DNA of 6,086 nt from CG10-46-32 sp964606465 (GCA_964606465.1 CAZSGI010000040.1:1-6086); one strand, 5' to 3'; shown: positions 1 to 4,791, counted from the stretch's first letter. Made by a program: numbers and translations. Notes: generated by a model from the letters alone, not told the origin.

Positions 1-893
1 TTCTCGCCGATGCTTGAAACGCTGATCTTGAGCGCTCCGTCTCCGTTGATGGTGCCGGCAATCACCGCATCACCCTGTTTTTTGGCAACCGGCTTTGATT
101 CTCCGGTGACCATTGATTCGTTTACGTCTGATTCACCATCAACAATCTGACCATCCGCGGGAATTTTGGCTCCGGGCCGCACCAGGACAACATCGTGCTC
201 CCTTAATTCGGACAACTGAACCGTTGCTGTTTGGCCGTTACGGATTACCTCGGCAGTATCCGGAAGCAGTTTTGACAGTTCTTTGAGCGCGCCTTGCGCG
301 CCGCTGACCGCCCGCATCTCAAGCCAGTGCCCGAGGAGCATGATGGTAATAAGGGTCGTCAACTCCCAGAACAAGGCTTCCGCGCCCGCAAAAACCGCGT
401 ACACGCTCCAGAGGTAGGCAGCTGTTATGGCAATGCCGATGAGCGTCATCATGCCCGGCAACCGGCCCAAAATCTCGCGCCCAGCTCCGGCGAGGAATAC
501 CCAGCCGCCGTAAAAAAACACGATTGAGCCGAGAATCAAAGGCAGGTACTCTGATCCGGAGAAATCCGGCGGCGACCACCTAAAAATCTTCTCAACGACG
601 TCCGCGTAGAGCACCACTGGAACCGTGAGTATAAGGCTCACCCAAAACTTCCTCAAGAACATGGCAGTTGAGTGCCCGGCGTGCTTGTCATGCGCTTCAT
701 GATTCATCGCCGCCCCCTTCCTCTTTGCGGGCACAAGATTCATGCCGCATTCCGGGCACATGCCCGGCCTGTCCTGCCGGACTTCGGGATGCATGGGGCA
801 GGTGTATACTTTGGACTCGCTGTTGCCCTCGTCCGGGTGCGCCGGGTTGTCCGAGCAGCAGTGGTGGGATGTATTTTGGTGCGCGTGATCCAT
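1..893 (-). CDS. CopB-type P1B heavy-metal ATPase, N-terminal part
   Basis: The first 297 codons are visible; the rest runs off the left edge. The N-terminus is rich in His and Cys (MDHAHQNTSHHCC), followed by a heavy-metal-binding domain with YTCPMHPEVRQ and GMCPECGMNLVP (30-55; C32, C46, C49). After a second His-rich stretch (64-74) come four membrane segments (about 82-100, 116-136, 147-168, 174-189), including the GMMTLIGIAI motif typical of CopB-like pumps. The actuator domain follows, with PADG (245-248) and the dephosphorylation loop MVTGES (261-266). The membrane metal site (CPx or similar), the DKTGT phosphorylation site and the ATP-binding domain are outside the window, so copper against silver or another metal cannot be decided. 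The family exports metal from the cytosol using ATP. The start codon directly abuts the stop of the small Gly/Met protein. The frame is open throughout, with no sign of decay. Confidence 0.93.
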   Translation of the reverse strand, partial: MDHAHQNTSHHCCSDNPAHPDEGNSESKVYTCPMHPEVRQDRPGMCPECGMNLVPAKRKGAAMNHEAHDKHAGHSTAMFLRKFWVSLILTVPVVLYADVVEKIFRWSPPDFSGSEYLPLILGSIVFFYGGWVFLAGAGREILGRLPGMMTLIGIAITAAYLWSVYAVFAGAEALFWELTTLITIMLLGHWLEMRAVSGAQGALKELSKLLPDTAEVIRNGQTATVQLSELREHDVVLVRPGAKIPADGQIVDGESDVNESMVTGESKPVAKKQGDAVIAGTINGDGALKISVSSIGE

Positions 894-1133
894 TTACTTC
901 ACGCGCTTCCAGAGGTAGGCCGCAAGCAGTACCAACACCAGCCACACAAGCACCGTGGTGATGGTTGAGATGGCGAGCCCGGTTCCGCCGTAGCCCATCA
1001 TTCCCCCTCCCCAGCTCCCCATCATACCTCCGAATCCCGACCAGTTGCAGGGGCCGTCCGAATCAGCAAATGCCGTTGCCGGAACCAGTGCCGCGAGCGC
1101 GGCGAGCGTTGCGAACAGAAAACGTAATCGCAT
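894..1133 (-). CDS. Small secreted or membrane protein with Gly/Met-rich segment
   Basis: The protein has 79 residues: a clear signal peptide (MRLRFLFATLAALAALVPAT, cleavage expected after AFA at 23), a short mature segment with C29, a Gly/Met/Trp-rich part GMMGSWGGGMMGYGG (36-50), then one membrane helix (about 54-75) with an inside end KRVK. Gly/Met-rich small proteins of this type are often found beside copper ATPases, sometimes with a SHOCT domain that is absent here. The Met pairs could bind Cu(I). An in-frame TTG at 1148 would add five residues, but the ATG gives the better signal peptide; neither has a good Shine-Dalgarno sequence. Its TAA stop is directly followed by the ATG of the ATPase gene, so the two are surely cotranslated and probably work together. 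The gene is well supported; the role as metal carrier or accessory subunit is inference. Confidence 0.75.
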   Translation of the reverse strand: MRLRFLFATLAALAALVPATAFADSDGPCNWSGFGGMMGSWGGGMMGYGGTGLAISTITTVLVWLVLVLLAAYLWKRVK

Positions 1134-1163
1134 ATATTTTGCTATCAATTACTACTGAACTAT

Positions 1164-1172
1164 AGTATATCA
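1164..1172 (-). promoter_or_regulatory. Possible internal extended -10 promoter before the ATPase pair
   Basis: TGA-TATACT on the minus strand is a good extended -10 element. No recognisable -35 box is found at 16-18 bp. The predicted start near 1157 would give a 24-nt leader before the ATG at 1133. It would allow the last two genes of the cluster to be transcribed apart from the rest. Confidence 0.45.
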
Positions 1173-1185
1173 TACCCGCCAAGCA

Positions 1186-2106
1186 TTACACCCCGCACCC
1201 GCCGCCTTTGCCGGACGAAACCGGCTCAACCTGGGCTACGATGTTCTGGTACCCGGCGCTTGACGAGAAGTCGTATCCCAAGATCTCTTTCGGGGAAGCG
1301 TCGCCCCACGAGAGACCCTGCGTGTCCAGGTACTTGGCGATGGTGAGGTAGGTTTCCGGAAACCAGTAGCTGTTCACGGCGAGCGCGTATTGGTACATCT
1401 CGGTCTCGCCCACTCCCTGCGATGCCAAGAGCTCCAGGAGCCCGAGCATGGCCATGCCGTGGTTGCAGTCCGGAAAGTACACGGAATTTCCGCAGCACGG
1501 GCGGTAGATTCCCTGGGATACGCGTTCCACGAGCGCTTGCTGTTCTTCGGTCAAGGTGACGAACGCGTGTTTGCTGTAGTGGTCCATGGCGTCCCCGCTT
1601 GAGAGCGTCCACCCGCCGGTTGAGGCGAACCGACCCGCTCCCCCGTACTCCGGGTTCTGCATGGGGCCTTCATCCAGAATCGGGTTCTTGTTGGCAAGCC
1701 CGAACCCCCACAGCAAGTTCAAGAGCACGCCCGCGTTTTGCGGAGTGATGCGGAGCGGAGAGGCGAGGGTTCCGGAAAGCATGGCCTGCTCCTCCTCGGT
1801 GAGGCCGCCGCGGTTTTGGTAGATTGACTCAAACGCCTGCTGGTCAATGACCCCGCTTGCGAGCATCTTGCTCCCGAGGTCCCCCCAGGCAACCGGAAGC
1901 AGAACCCCTTGCTCCGGAATCACGGCCGCGGCGTGCGCGCTGATTGAATCCTCGGTAGCGCGAACCGCACTCTCGGGTGCTACCGCAGGCGCACCGCGGC
2001 TGAACCGGGGCGTTATGCGGACCTGGAACAACGCGTTAAAAAGGAACAGCGCAAACACAACAATCGCTGTGGTACGCCAAAACGAAACTGATGTAGGTAA
2101 TTTCAT
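1186..2106 (-). CDS. Membrane-anchored protein with CC-x8-C-x-H motif, unknown function
   Basis: The protein has 306 residues with one N-terminal membrane anchor (about 12-29) after a short inside tail, so its bulk lies outside. After a Pro/Ala linker (30-60) comes a helical region with AWGDLGSKMLASGVID (73-88) and LTEEEQAML, a Gly-rich stretch around 150-170, and then the most striking part: YRPCCGNSVYFPDCNHGMAM (201-220) with C204, C205, C214 and H216, followed by a helix LGLLELLASQG. The tail is GGGCGV with C304. Cys, His and Met residues in this arrangement make a metal-binding site likely. I recognise no named family. The start at 2106 rests on a good ribosome-binding site. The gene follows the helical protein after 41 nt and precedes the small Gly/Met protein, so its context is the metal operon. 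Scavenging or chaperoning copper outside the membrane is a reasonable guess, not a demonstrated role. Confidence 0.85.
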   Translation of the reverse strand: MKLPTSVSFWRTTAIVVFALFLFNALFQVRITPRFSRGAPAVAPESAVRATEDSISAHAAAVIPEQGVLLPVAWGDLGSKMLASGVIDQQAFESIYQNRGGLTEEEQAMLSGTLASPLRITPQNAGVLLNLLWGFGLANKNPILDEGPMQNPEYGGAGRFASTGGWTLSSGDAMDHYSKHAFVTLTEEQQALVERVSQGIYRPCCGNSVYFPDCNHGMAMLGLLELLASQGVGETEMYQYALAVNSYWFPETYLTIAKYLDTQGLSWGDASPKEILGYDFSSSAGYQNIVAQVEPVSSGKGGGCGV

Positions 2107-2114
2107 AATAGATA

Positions 2115-2120
2115 CTCCAA
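2115..2120 (-). promoter_or_regulatory. Shine-Dalgarno sequence deciding the start at 2106
   Basis: TTGGAG on the minus strand stands 8 nt before the ATG at 2106. The upstream in-frame GTG at 2139 has no such signal and would add 11 residues that start within the stretch just after the preceding gene, so the ATG is preferred. Confidence 0.7.
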
Positions 2121-2147
2121 TAATTATTAGGACGCGCACGCCCTATA

Positions 2148-2684
2148 CTACTCAATGCAGCAATCAAACACTTTCTTCACTACGTCCCCGAGCGAACCAA
2201 GGAAGCCCTTCGGTTTCGCATCATGCGCGTTGAGCGCTTGCTCATCAATCTTTTTGACATCGCCGACTGACACGAGCTTCAAATTGATGCCCCAGAACAG
2301 CGAGTAGAGGCTGTACGATTTGCCAAACAGATCATACGCCTCGTCGTTTCGGCCCAGCCCGAGGGCTTTGGTGCCGACTTCCATCAAGCGCATGGATGCG
2401 GCGAGCAAATGCTTTGAGATGCACCACACCTCGCCTTCGTACTCTTTGATGATCTTTTTCAGGAGCTCTTTCCGCATCTCGCGCACGTCGCGAATCATGT
2501 CGTAGTACTCGCGCTTGCCGGTCTTTGCGCCGGTGAAGAAAAAGTGCTCTTCAATGGACACCAAATTCATGATGGCAATGGACAAATCCTGGTCAGAAGA
2601 CAGATCCATCTTGTCCCGCTTTTTCATTGCATCCACGCGCGCCACGAATTCGTTCAATCGTTCAATGATAATCGTATCAGCCAT
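2148..2684 (-). CDS. Helical cytosolic protein of unknown function
   Basis: The protein has 178 residues and no signal peptide or membrane helix. It looks all-helical: a first charged helix (about 5-24), a conserved-looking DLSSDQDLSIAIMNLVSIEE segment (27-46), a long basic-acidic helix (60-82), EVWCISKHLLAASMRLME (85-102) and a tyrosine-rich segment EAYDLFGKSYSLYSLFWG (115-132). A Lys/Gly linker leads to an amphipathic end, VVKKVFDCCIE, with C175-C176 two residues from the C-terminus. The adjacent Cys pair could bind a metal or be modified. I have the impression that this is a recurring family in candidate-phylum genomes, but I cannot name it. It starts 4 nt after the upstream membrane protein gene with no Shine-Dalgarno sequence, so it is probably translationally coupled. 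As the only soluble cytosolic member of the operon it could be a sensor or delivery partner, but nothing proves that. Confidence 0.8.
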   Translation of the reverse strand: MADTIIIERLNEFVARVDAMKKRDKMDLSSDQDLSIAIMNLVSIEEHFFFTGAKTGKREYYDMIRDVREMRKELLKKIIKEYEGEVWCISKHLLAASMRLMEVGTKALGLGRNDEAYDLFGKSYSLYSLFWGINLKLVSVGDVKKIDEQALNAHDAKPKGFLGSLGDVVKKVFDCCIE

Positions 2685-2688
2685 AGGG

Positions 2689-3234
2689 TTAGGTGGTTAC
2701 TTCAACGAGCGCGAGCGCGGCCGCGAGCAGCACTACTACAGCCAAAACACCCTGGAACGGGATATGCGCCCCGCCCCTCATCCGGGTGAGGCCGCGGGAA
2801 GCATACGGCGCGGCCAGAACGAGCAAACCGCCGACGGCCGCCCCGATGAACCCGAGCGGCACCACGCGCGTGGTGCCGCACCGCACGACCACGGCGGGGT
2901 ACAGCTCGCGGCCCCCCGGCAGACGCGGGGCTACCGGCAGCACGGTGGTGGCGAACACCATGAACGCGATAACCGGACGTTGGCCGCGGAAGTACTGCAC
3001 CCGGACGAGCTTTGCCATCCACAACCCAAGCGCGAGGCTAGCTGCTCCAAGGGCAATGCCCACCGAGAGCGTGGAAACGCCGAGTTGGTACGCGCCAAGG
3101 CCAATGGCAACCGCGCCCGCGGTGCACAACGGGCAGTGCGCGTGCGCCGCGCGCGGCGTGGCGAGGACGGCGAGCGCGCCGAAAAACGACGCAAGGTACC
3201 ACGTTCGCTCCATACGCTTCATGCTACTCGCCAT
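2689..3234 (-). CDS. Polytopic membrane protein with mature HCPLC motif
   Basis: The protein has 181 residues. A signal-like segment (about 12-28) ends in RAAHA, directly followed by HCPLCTAG, so the mature protein would begin with H33 and the C34-C37 pair facing outside. About five further hydrophobic stretches follow (near 40-57, 58-77, 86-101, 124-142 and 159-177). The pattern of ATTVLP around residue 100 and HIPFQG near 157-162 matches an unnamed family that I associate with candidate-phylum genomes. CPxC-type pairs at a membrane face suit thiol-disulfide exchange or metal relay, and the DUF411 gene overlapping upstream favours metal handling. It is not a DsbD or VKOR protein by visible motifs. 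The downstream gene starts 4 nt after its stop codon. The gene itself is certain; its function is inferred from residues and neighbours only. Confidence 0.85.
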   Translation of the reverse strand: MASSMKRMERTWYLASFFGALAVLATPRAAHAHCPLCTAGAVAIGLGAYQLGVSTLSVGIALGAASLALGLWMAKLVRVQYFRGQRPVIAFMVFATTVLPVAPRLPGGRELYPAVVVRCGTTRVVPLGFIGAAVGGLLVLAAPYASRGLTRMRGGAHIPFQGVLAVVVLLAAALALVEVTT

Positions 3235-3694
3235 ACCGCGTCACCTCGCCGTCCGTAGAGAAACCGTACACCGTAAACTCGCCGCGCGCGACCCCGCCCA
3301 TGCCGGGCGCACCAGAGGGCATGCCCGGCAAGGCAACGCCTGCAATGCTCGGTTTTTCGGAAAGCATGCTCATGATGGTTTCAGCCGGAACGTGCCCCTC
3401 GGAAACGTAATCCCCGATGACGGTGGTGTGGCAGCTCTCCATGCCCGCGGGCACGCCATACTGTTCTTTGATGGCAGTGAGATCGTCGTGGTTTTGGACC
3501 TCAACCTCAAACCCCTTGCGCTTGAGGTAGGTGATGTAGTTCGTGCAGCAGCCGCACGTCGGAGTCTTGTGCACCACGGCGGAGAGCGGGGTGGTTACGC
3601 CAGACGCAAGCGGCGGCGTTTGCGCGCTACGGAAGAGAAACACGCCTCCCGCAAGCGCCAATCCGACGGCTCCCGCGACAACAATTCGTTTCAT
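3224..3694 (-). CDS. DUF411/CopG-like copper-binding protein
   Basis: The protein has 156 residues with an N-terminal signal or anchor helix (about 4-21) and a DUF411 domain from about residue 38 onward. All the expected marks are visible: HKTPTCGCC (C47, C49, C50), the GFEV strand, YGVP followed by MESCHT (C88, H89), GDYVSEGHVPA (H101) and the Met-rich ALPGMPSGAPGMG (M125, M132). The family includes CopG from proteobacterial copper-resistance loci, a periplasmic protein that uses the CxCC plus downstream Cys/His to bind a copper cluster. Here the protein would act at the outer face of the membrane. A weak purine-rich AAGAAGAG (3705-3698) precedes the ATG. The last 11 bp overlap the start of the next gene, which shows tight operon structure. 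The identification is secure from the motif set; copper rather than another soft metal is inferred from the family and the CopB-type ATPase downstream. Confidence 0.93.
   Translation of the reverse strand: MKRIVVAGAVGLALAGGVFLFRSAQTPPLASGVTTPLSAVVHKTPTCGCCTNYITYLKRKGFEVEVQNHDDLTAIKEQYGVPAGMESCHTTVIGDYVSEGHVPAETIMSMLSEKPSIAGVALPGMPSGAPGMGGVARGEFTVYGFSTDGEVTRYGE
3241..3247 (-). promoter_or_regulatory. Shine-Dalgarno sequence deciding the start at 3234
   Basis: GAGGTGA on the minus strand matches the anti-Shine-Dalgarno sequence over seven bases and lies 6 nt before the ATG at 3234. It therefore selects this ATG over the later ones at 3222 and 3213 and makes the 11-bp overlap with the DUF411 gene real. 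Confidence 0.75.
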
Positions 3695-3785
3695 ATGCTC
3701 TTCTTTTGGTTACTGTTTATCATCTCAACACAAAAACCATGAGTACCGTTCAGAGAAGGCGGTATCGTGGTTAAGACGGATTGCG

Positions 3786-4196
3786 TCAAAAAATTTTTGG
3801 ATGCAGAATCCCCTGCGAAAACAAACGAACGTAGTACACAAAGGAGCGGGCGCTGCCAAACCGACGTTGAACGCCGCGGCCGTAGGGAGCCGCCGCGAAA
3901 CTCACCGCGCGCGCGCTGAAAGACGCAGCAGCGAACGCAAGCAACGCCGCAACGAGCAGCACGTACGGCGCGGGGAGCGCGGACTGGAACTGCCCGTGCA
4001 TCAGGGCGCTTGCGTCCGCGTCGGAAAGCCAGCAACAGATGCGGTGCCCCATGCCGGGCATCGGCGCGCCAGCGTGCGCGTCGGCGGCATGCGCGGGGGT
4101 GAGCCCGCGGCACGAAAACACGAACGCCGAAAGTAGCAGGGTTGCGGTCAACGCGTACCGACGGTAGGTGCTACGTTTGCTGCGCTTGCGGTCCAT
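3786..4196 (-). CDS. Small two-helix membrane protein with Met/His/Cys segment
   Basis: The protein has 136 residues. A very basic N-terminus (RKRSKRSTYRR) is followed by a hydrophobic segment (about 14-30), then a short outside loop, a second helix (about 78-94) and a basic inside tail ending in YYVRLFSQGILHPKIF. The outside loop contains H36, H41, M46, M49, H51, C54 and C55 in the context APMPGMGHRICC, a plausible site for a soft metal such as Cu(I). C29 within the first helix does not make a clear lipobox. An overlapping reading frame at 3691-4113 is also open, but it is composed largely of Arg/Ala and has no membrane logic, so this frame is chosen. It is the first gene after the operon promoter, with essentially no leader. 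I have no named family; the metal link rests on residues and context. The 91 nt between it and the next gene hold no clear promoter or terminator. Confidence 0.72.
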   Translation of the reverse strand: MDRKRSKRSTYRRYALTATLLLSAFVFSCRGLTPAHAADAHAGAPMPGMGHRICCWLSDADASALMHGQFQSALPAPYVLLVAALLAFAAASFSARAVSFAAAPYGRGVQRRFGSARSFVYYVRLFSQGILHPKIF

Positions 4197-4203
4197 ACCG
4201 GTA

Positions 4204-4231
4204 AGTATACCACACCGTTCGTCGCGCGCAA
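4204..4231 (-). promoter_or_regulatory. Extended -10 promoter of the metal operon
   Basis: The minus strand shows TGG-TATACT (4212-4204), an extended -10 element, with a weak TTGCGC -35 (4231-4226) at 16 bp spacing. The predicted start at about 4197 is 1 nt before the ATG at 4196, so the first gene would be translated from a leaderless mRNA. The palindrome TACCGGTA (4196-4203) covers the start site and could be a binding site for a regulator. Confidence 0.55.
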
Positions 4232-4238
4232 CACAATG

Positions 4239-4273
4239 AAAACACGAACCCTGTACCGGTCTGGTACAGGGTT
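4239..4273 (-). terminator. Strong intrinsic terminator or attenuator hairpin
   Basis: A perfect 11-bp stem (AACCCTGTACC at 4273-4263 with 4257-4247) encloses a 5-nt loop. On the minus strand it is followed by CGTGTTTTC, so the T-tract is short and begins 4 nt after the stem. The plus strand has no T-tract. It separates the structured RNA from the metal operon. Confidence 0.75.
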
Positions 4274-4307
4274 ACGTGCGTGAGGAATCTACGTCAGTAG
4301 ACATCAT
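4272..4307 (-). CDS. Possible 11-codon leader peptide with strong Shine-Dalgarno sequence
   Basis: MMSTDVDSSRT starts at 4307 or at the second ATG at 4304. The Shine-Dalgarno AAGGAG (4317-4312) is one of the strongest in the window and lies 4 or 7 nt before these ATGs. The TAA (4274-4272) overlaps the first bases of the terminator stem. The ribosome-binding site and start codons fall almost entirely in a 15-nt bulge (4316-4302) between the stems 4323-4317/4287-4281 and 4301-4297/4292-4288. A ribosome reaching the stop codon would cover the 5' arm of the terminator, so this could be a leader peptide controlling readthrough into the metal operon. That role is inference; the ORF could be fortuitous. 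Confidence 0.35.
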   Translation of the reverse strand: MMSTDVDSSRT

Positions 4308-4347
4308 GCATCTCCTTTCCTCATGTGTTAGCCCGCTTGTGTTGTGA

Positions 4348-4383
4348 CTACACCACAGACGCAAACGGACCACCCTTTGCCAT
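4348..4383 (-). CDS. Possible 11-codon mini-ORF in the apical loop of the structured RNA
   Basis: MAKGGPFASVV begins at the ATG at 4383. An AGGG sits 7 nt upstream, and both lie in the large loop closed by P4. The coding part runs through the 3' strands of P4 and P3. Nothing but the ORF and its weak ribosome-binding site supports translation, so this is a tentative entry. It may be only a chance ATG in the RNA loop. Confidence 0.2.
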   Translation of the reverse strand: MAKGGPFASVV

Positions 4384-4569
4384 AGTGTTTCCCTAAATGA
4401 AGTGGGCGGGGGCTCTGCGTATACCTGCACACAAGAGTGCTCCTGTGGTGTGGTGGTACGCGAACCTCGGGATGCCCTGGGTGTCCGCAACCGTCGCCCA
4501 CGAGCGTCGGCAATGTAGACTCCCAAGCGGCACGAGTTGTCGGAAACCTATGAGCAACGGGCTACTGGT

Positions 4570-4598
4570 AGTATAGCGCAAAATGAGGCCTTTCGCAA
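4570..4598 (-). promoter_or_regulatory. Promoter of the structured RNA unit
   Basis: The minus strand shows TTGCGA (4598-4593) and TATACT (4575-4570), separated by exactly 17 bp. Four of six and five of six bases match the sigma-70-type consensus. The predicted start is near 4563, which coincides with the 5' strand of the closing stem of the RNA. The -35 box lies inside the loop and 3' arm of the upstream terminator. Confidence 0.65.
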
Positions 4599-4604
4599 GA
4601 CCTC
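4580..4604 (-). terminator. Intrinsic terminator of the response regulator-ndk unit
   Basis: An 8-bp stem (4604-4597 with 4592-4585) is capped by a GCGA tetraloop of the GNRA type and is followed on the minus strand by ATTTTG. One pair is U-G on the minus strand but would be an A-C mismatch on the plus strand, so the hairpin belongs to minus-strand transcription. Confidence 0.75.
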
Positions 4605-4669
4605 ACCCCTTTGGCTAAGTTTAGGAAAGACGGTTCTGATTTATCAACAACTTGTGCACCCGCCCGCAA

Positions 4670-4789
4670 TTATCCGATTAAGCCCGGAAGAATCAGGATA
4701 GCCAAAATGATGATGCTGACCAAGAGGAGCGTATTTACCACGCCGAGGATGCCGTTGAGCTTGGTGATGAGTAGGCGCGCCCTCTTCAT
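4670..4789 (-). CDS. Small single-pass membrane protein (39 aa), unknown function
   Basis: This short ORF reads MKRARLLITKLNGILGVVN and continues with one strongly hydrophobic helix (about residues 20-38) that ends in LPGLIG. The N-terminus is basic (K2, R3, R5, K10), which predicts an inside N-terminus. It starts 2 nt after the ndk stop codon (TAG-CT-ATG). An AAGG at 4798-4795, inside the last ndk codons, lies 5 nt before the ATG, so translation is probably coupled to ndk. It is the last gene before the terminator at 4604-4580. I do not recognise a family. Support comes from the coupled start, the compact amphipathic-plus-hydrophobic composition and the position inside a well-bounded transcript; against it stands only its small size. 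The 65 nt from 4669 to 4605 hold no gene or signal that I can support. Confidence 0.6.
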   Translation of the reverse strand: MKRARLLITKLNGILGVVNTLLLVSIIILAILILPGLIG

Positions 4790-4791
4790 AG

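Larger units (their letters stand above)
4239..4564 (-). ncRNA. Highly structured RNA of unknown family, about 320 nt with terminator
   Basis: Between the promoter and the terminator there is no convincing normal gene, but the minus-strand RNA folds well by hand. P1 closes it: 4564-4556 with 4337-4329, 9 bp including one U-G. P2 is 4525-4518 with 4485-4478, interrupted by one A-A mismatch; it is capped by a hairpin, 4510-4504 with 4497-4491, also with a central A-A mismatch. P3 is 4451-4443 with 4358-4350 (9 bp, perfect) and continues on one strand into 4420-4414 with 4365-4359; a small GCAC/GTGC hairpin is inserted on the other strand. P4 is 4409-4404 with 4375-4370. A further 3' hairpin lies at 4323-4281. 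Three wobble pairs are G-U only on the minus strand and would be A-C on the plus strand, which supports this direction. I checked for tmRNA, RNase P RNA, SRP RNA and 6S RNA hallmarks and found none. It could also be a long structured mRNA leader for the metal operon downstream. Confidence 0.6.

Noticed and set aside
2107..2139. GTG start at 2139 for the CC-x8-C-x-H protein
   Set aside because: There is no Shine-Dalgarno sequence there, whereas the ATG at 2106 has TTGGAG at 8 nt.
2515..3742. Long plus-strand ORFs opposite the metal operon
   Set aside because: They are Arg/Ala/Pro/His-rich antisense readings of GC-rich genes with recognisable minus-strand proteins and have no family features or ribosome-binding sites.
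3695..3785. Possible promoter before the DUF411 gene
   Set aside because: TTGTGT and GATAAA-like boxes exist but the spacing and -10 match are poor; the gene is more simply read from the operon promoter.
3691..4113. 140-codon minus-strand ORF
   Set aside because: It overlaps the 136-residue membrane protein in another frame, is dominated by Arg and Ala, and has no start signal. It is a shadow of the GC-rich gene.
4272..4526. 84-codon ORF through the structured RNA
   Set aside because: It starts with TTG, has no ribosome-binding site, and has an Arg/Thr/Ser/Pro-rich low-quality composition. The region is better explained by RNA structure; only its last 11 codons have a good Shine-Dalgarno sequence.
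4239..4564. tmRNA, RNase P RNA, SRP RNA or 6S RNA
   Set aside because: The closing stem lacks the G3-U70 pair that alanine charging of tmRNA needs, and there is no T-loop TTCGA before the 3' strand. GAGGAAAGTCC-type RNase P and GGAAGGAAGCAG-type SRP motifs are absent, and the fold is branched with a very asymmetric 5' domain rather than the 6S rod.
4641..4649. DnaA-box-like TTATCAACA
   Set aside because: It is a single copy with a mismatch to the consensus and has no AT-rich unwinding region or further boxes, so it does not support an origin.
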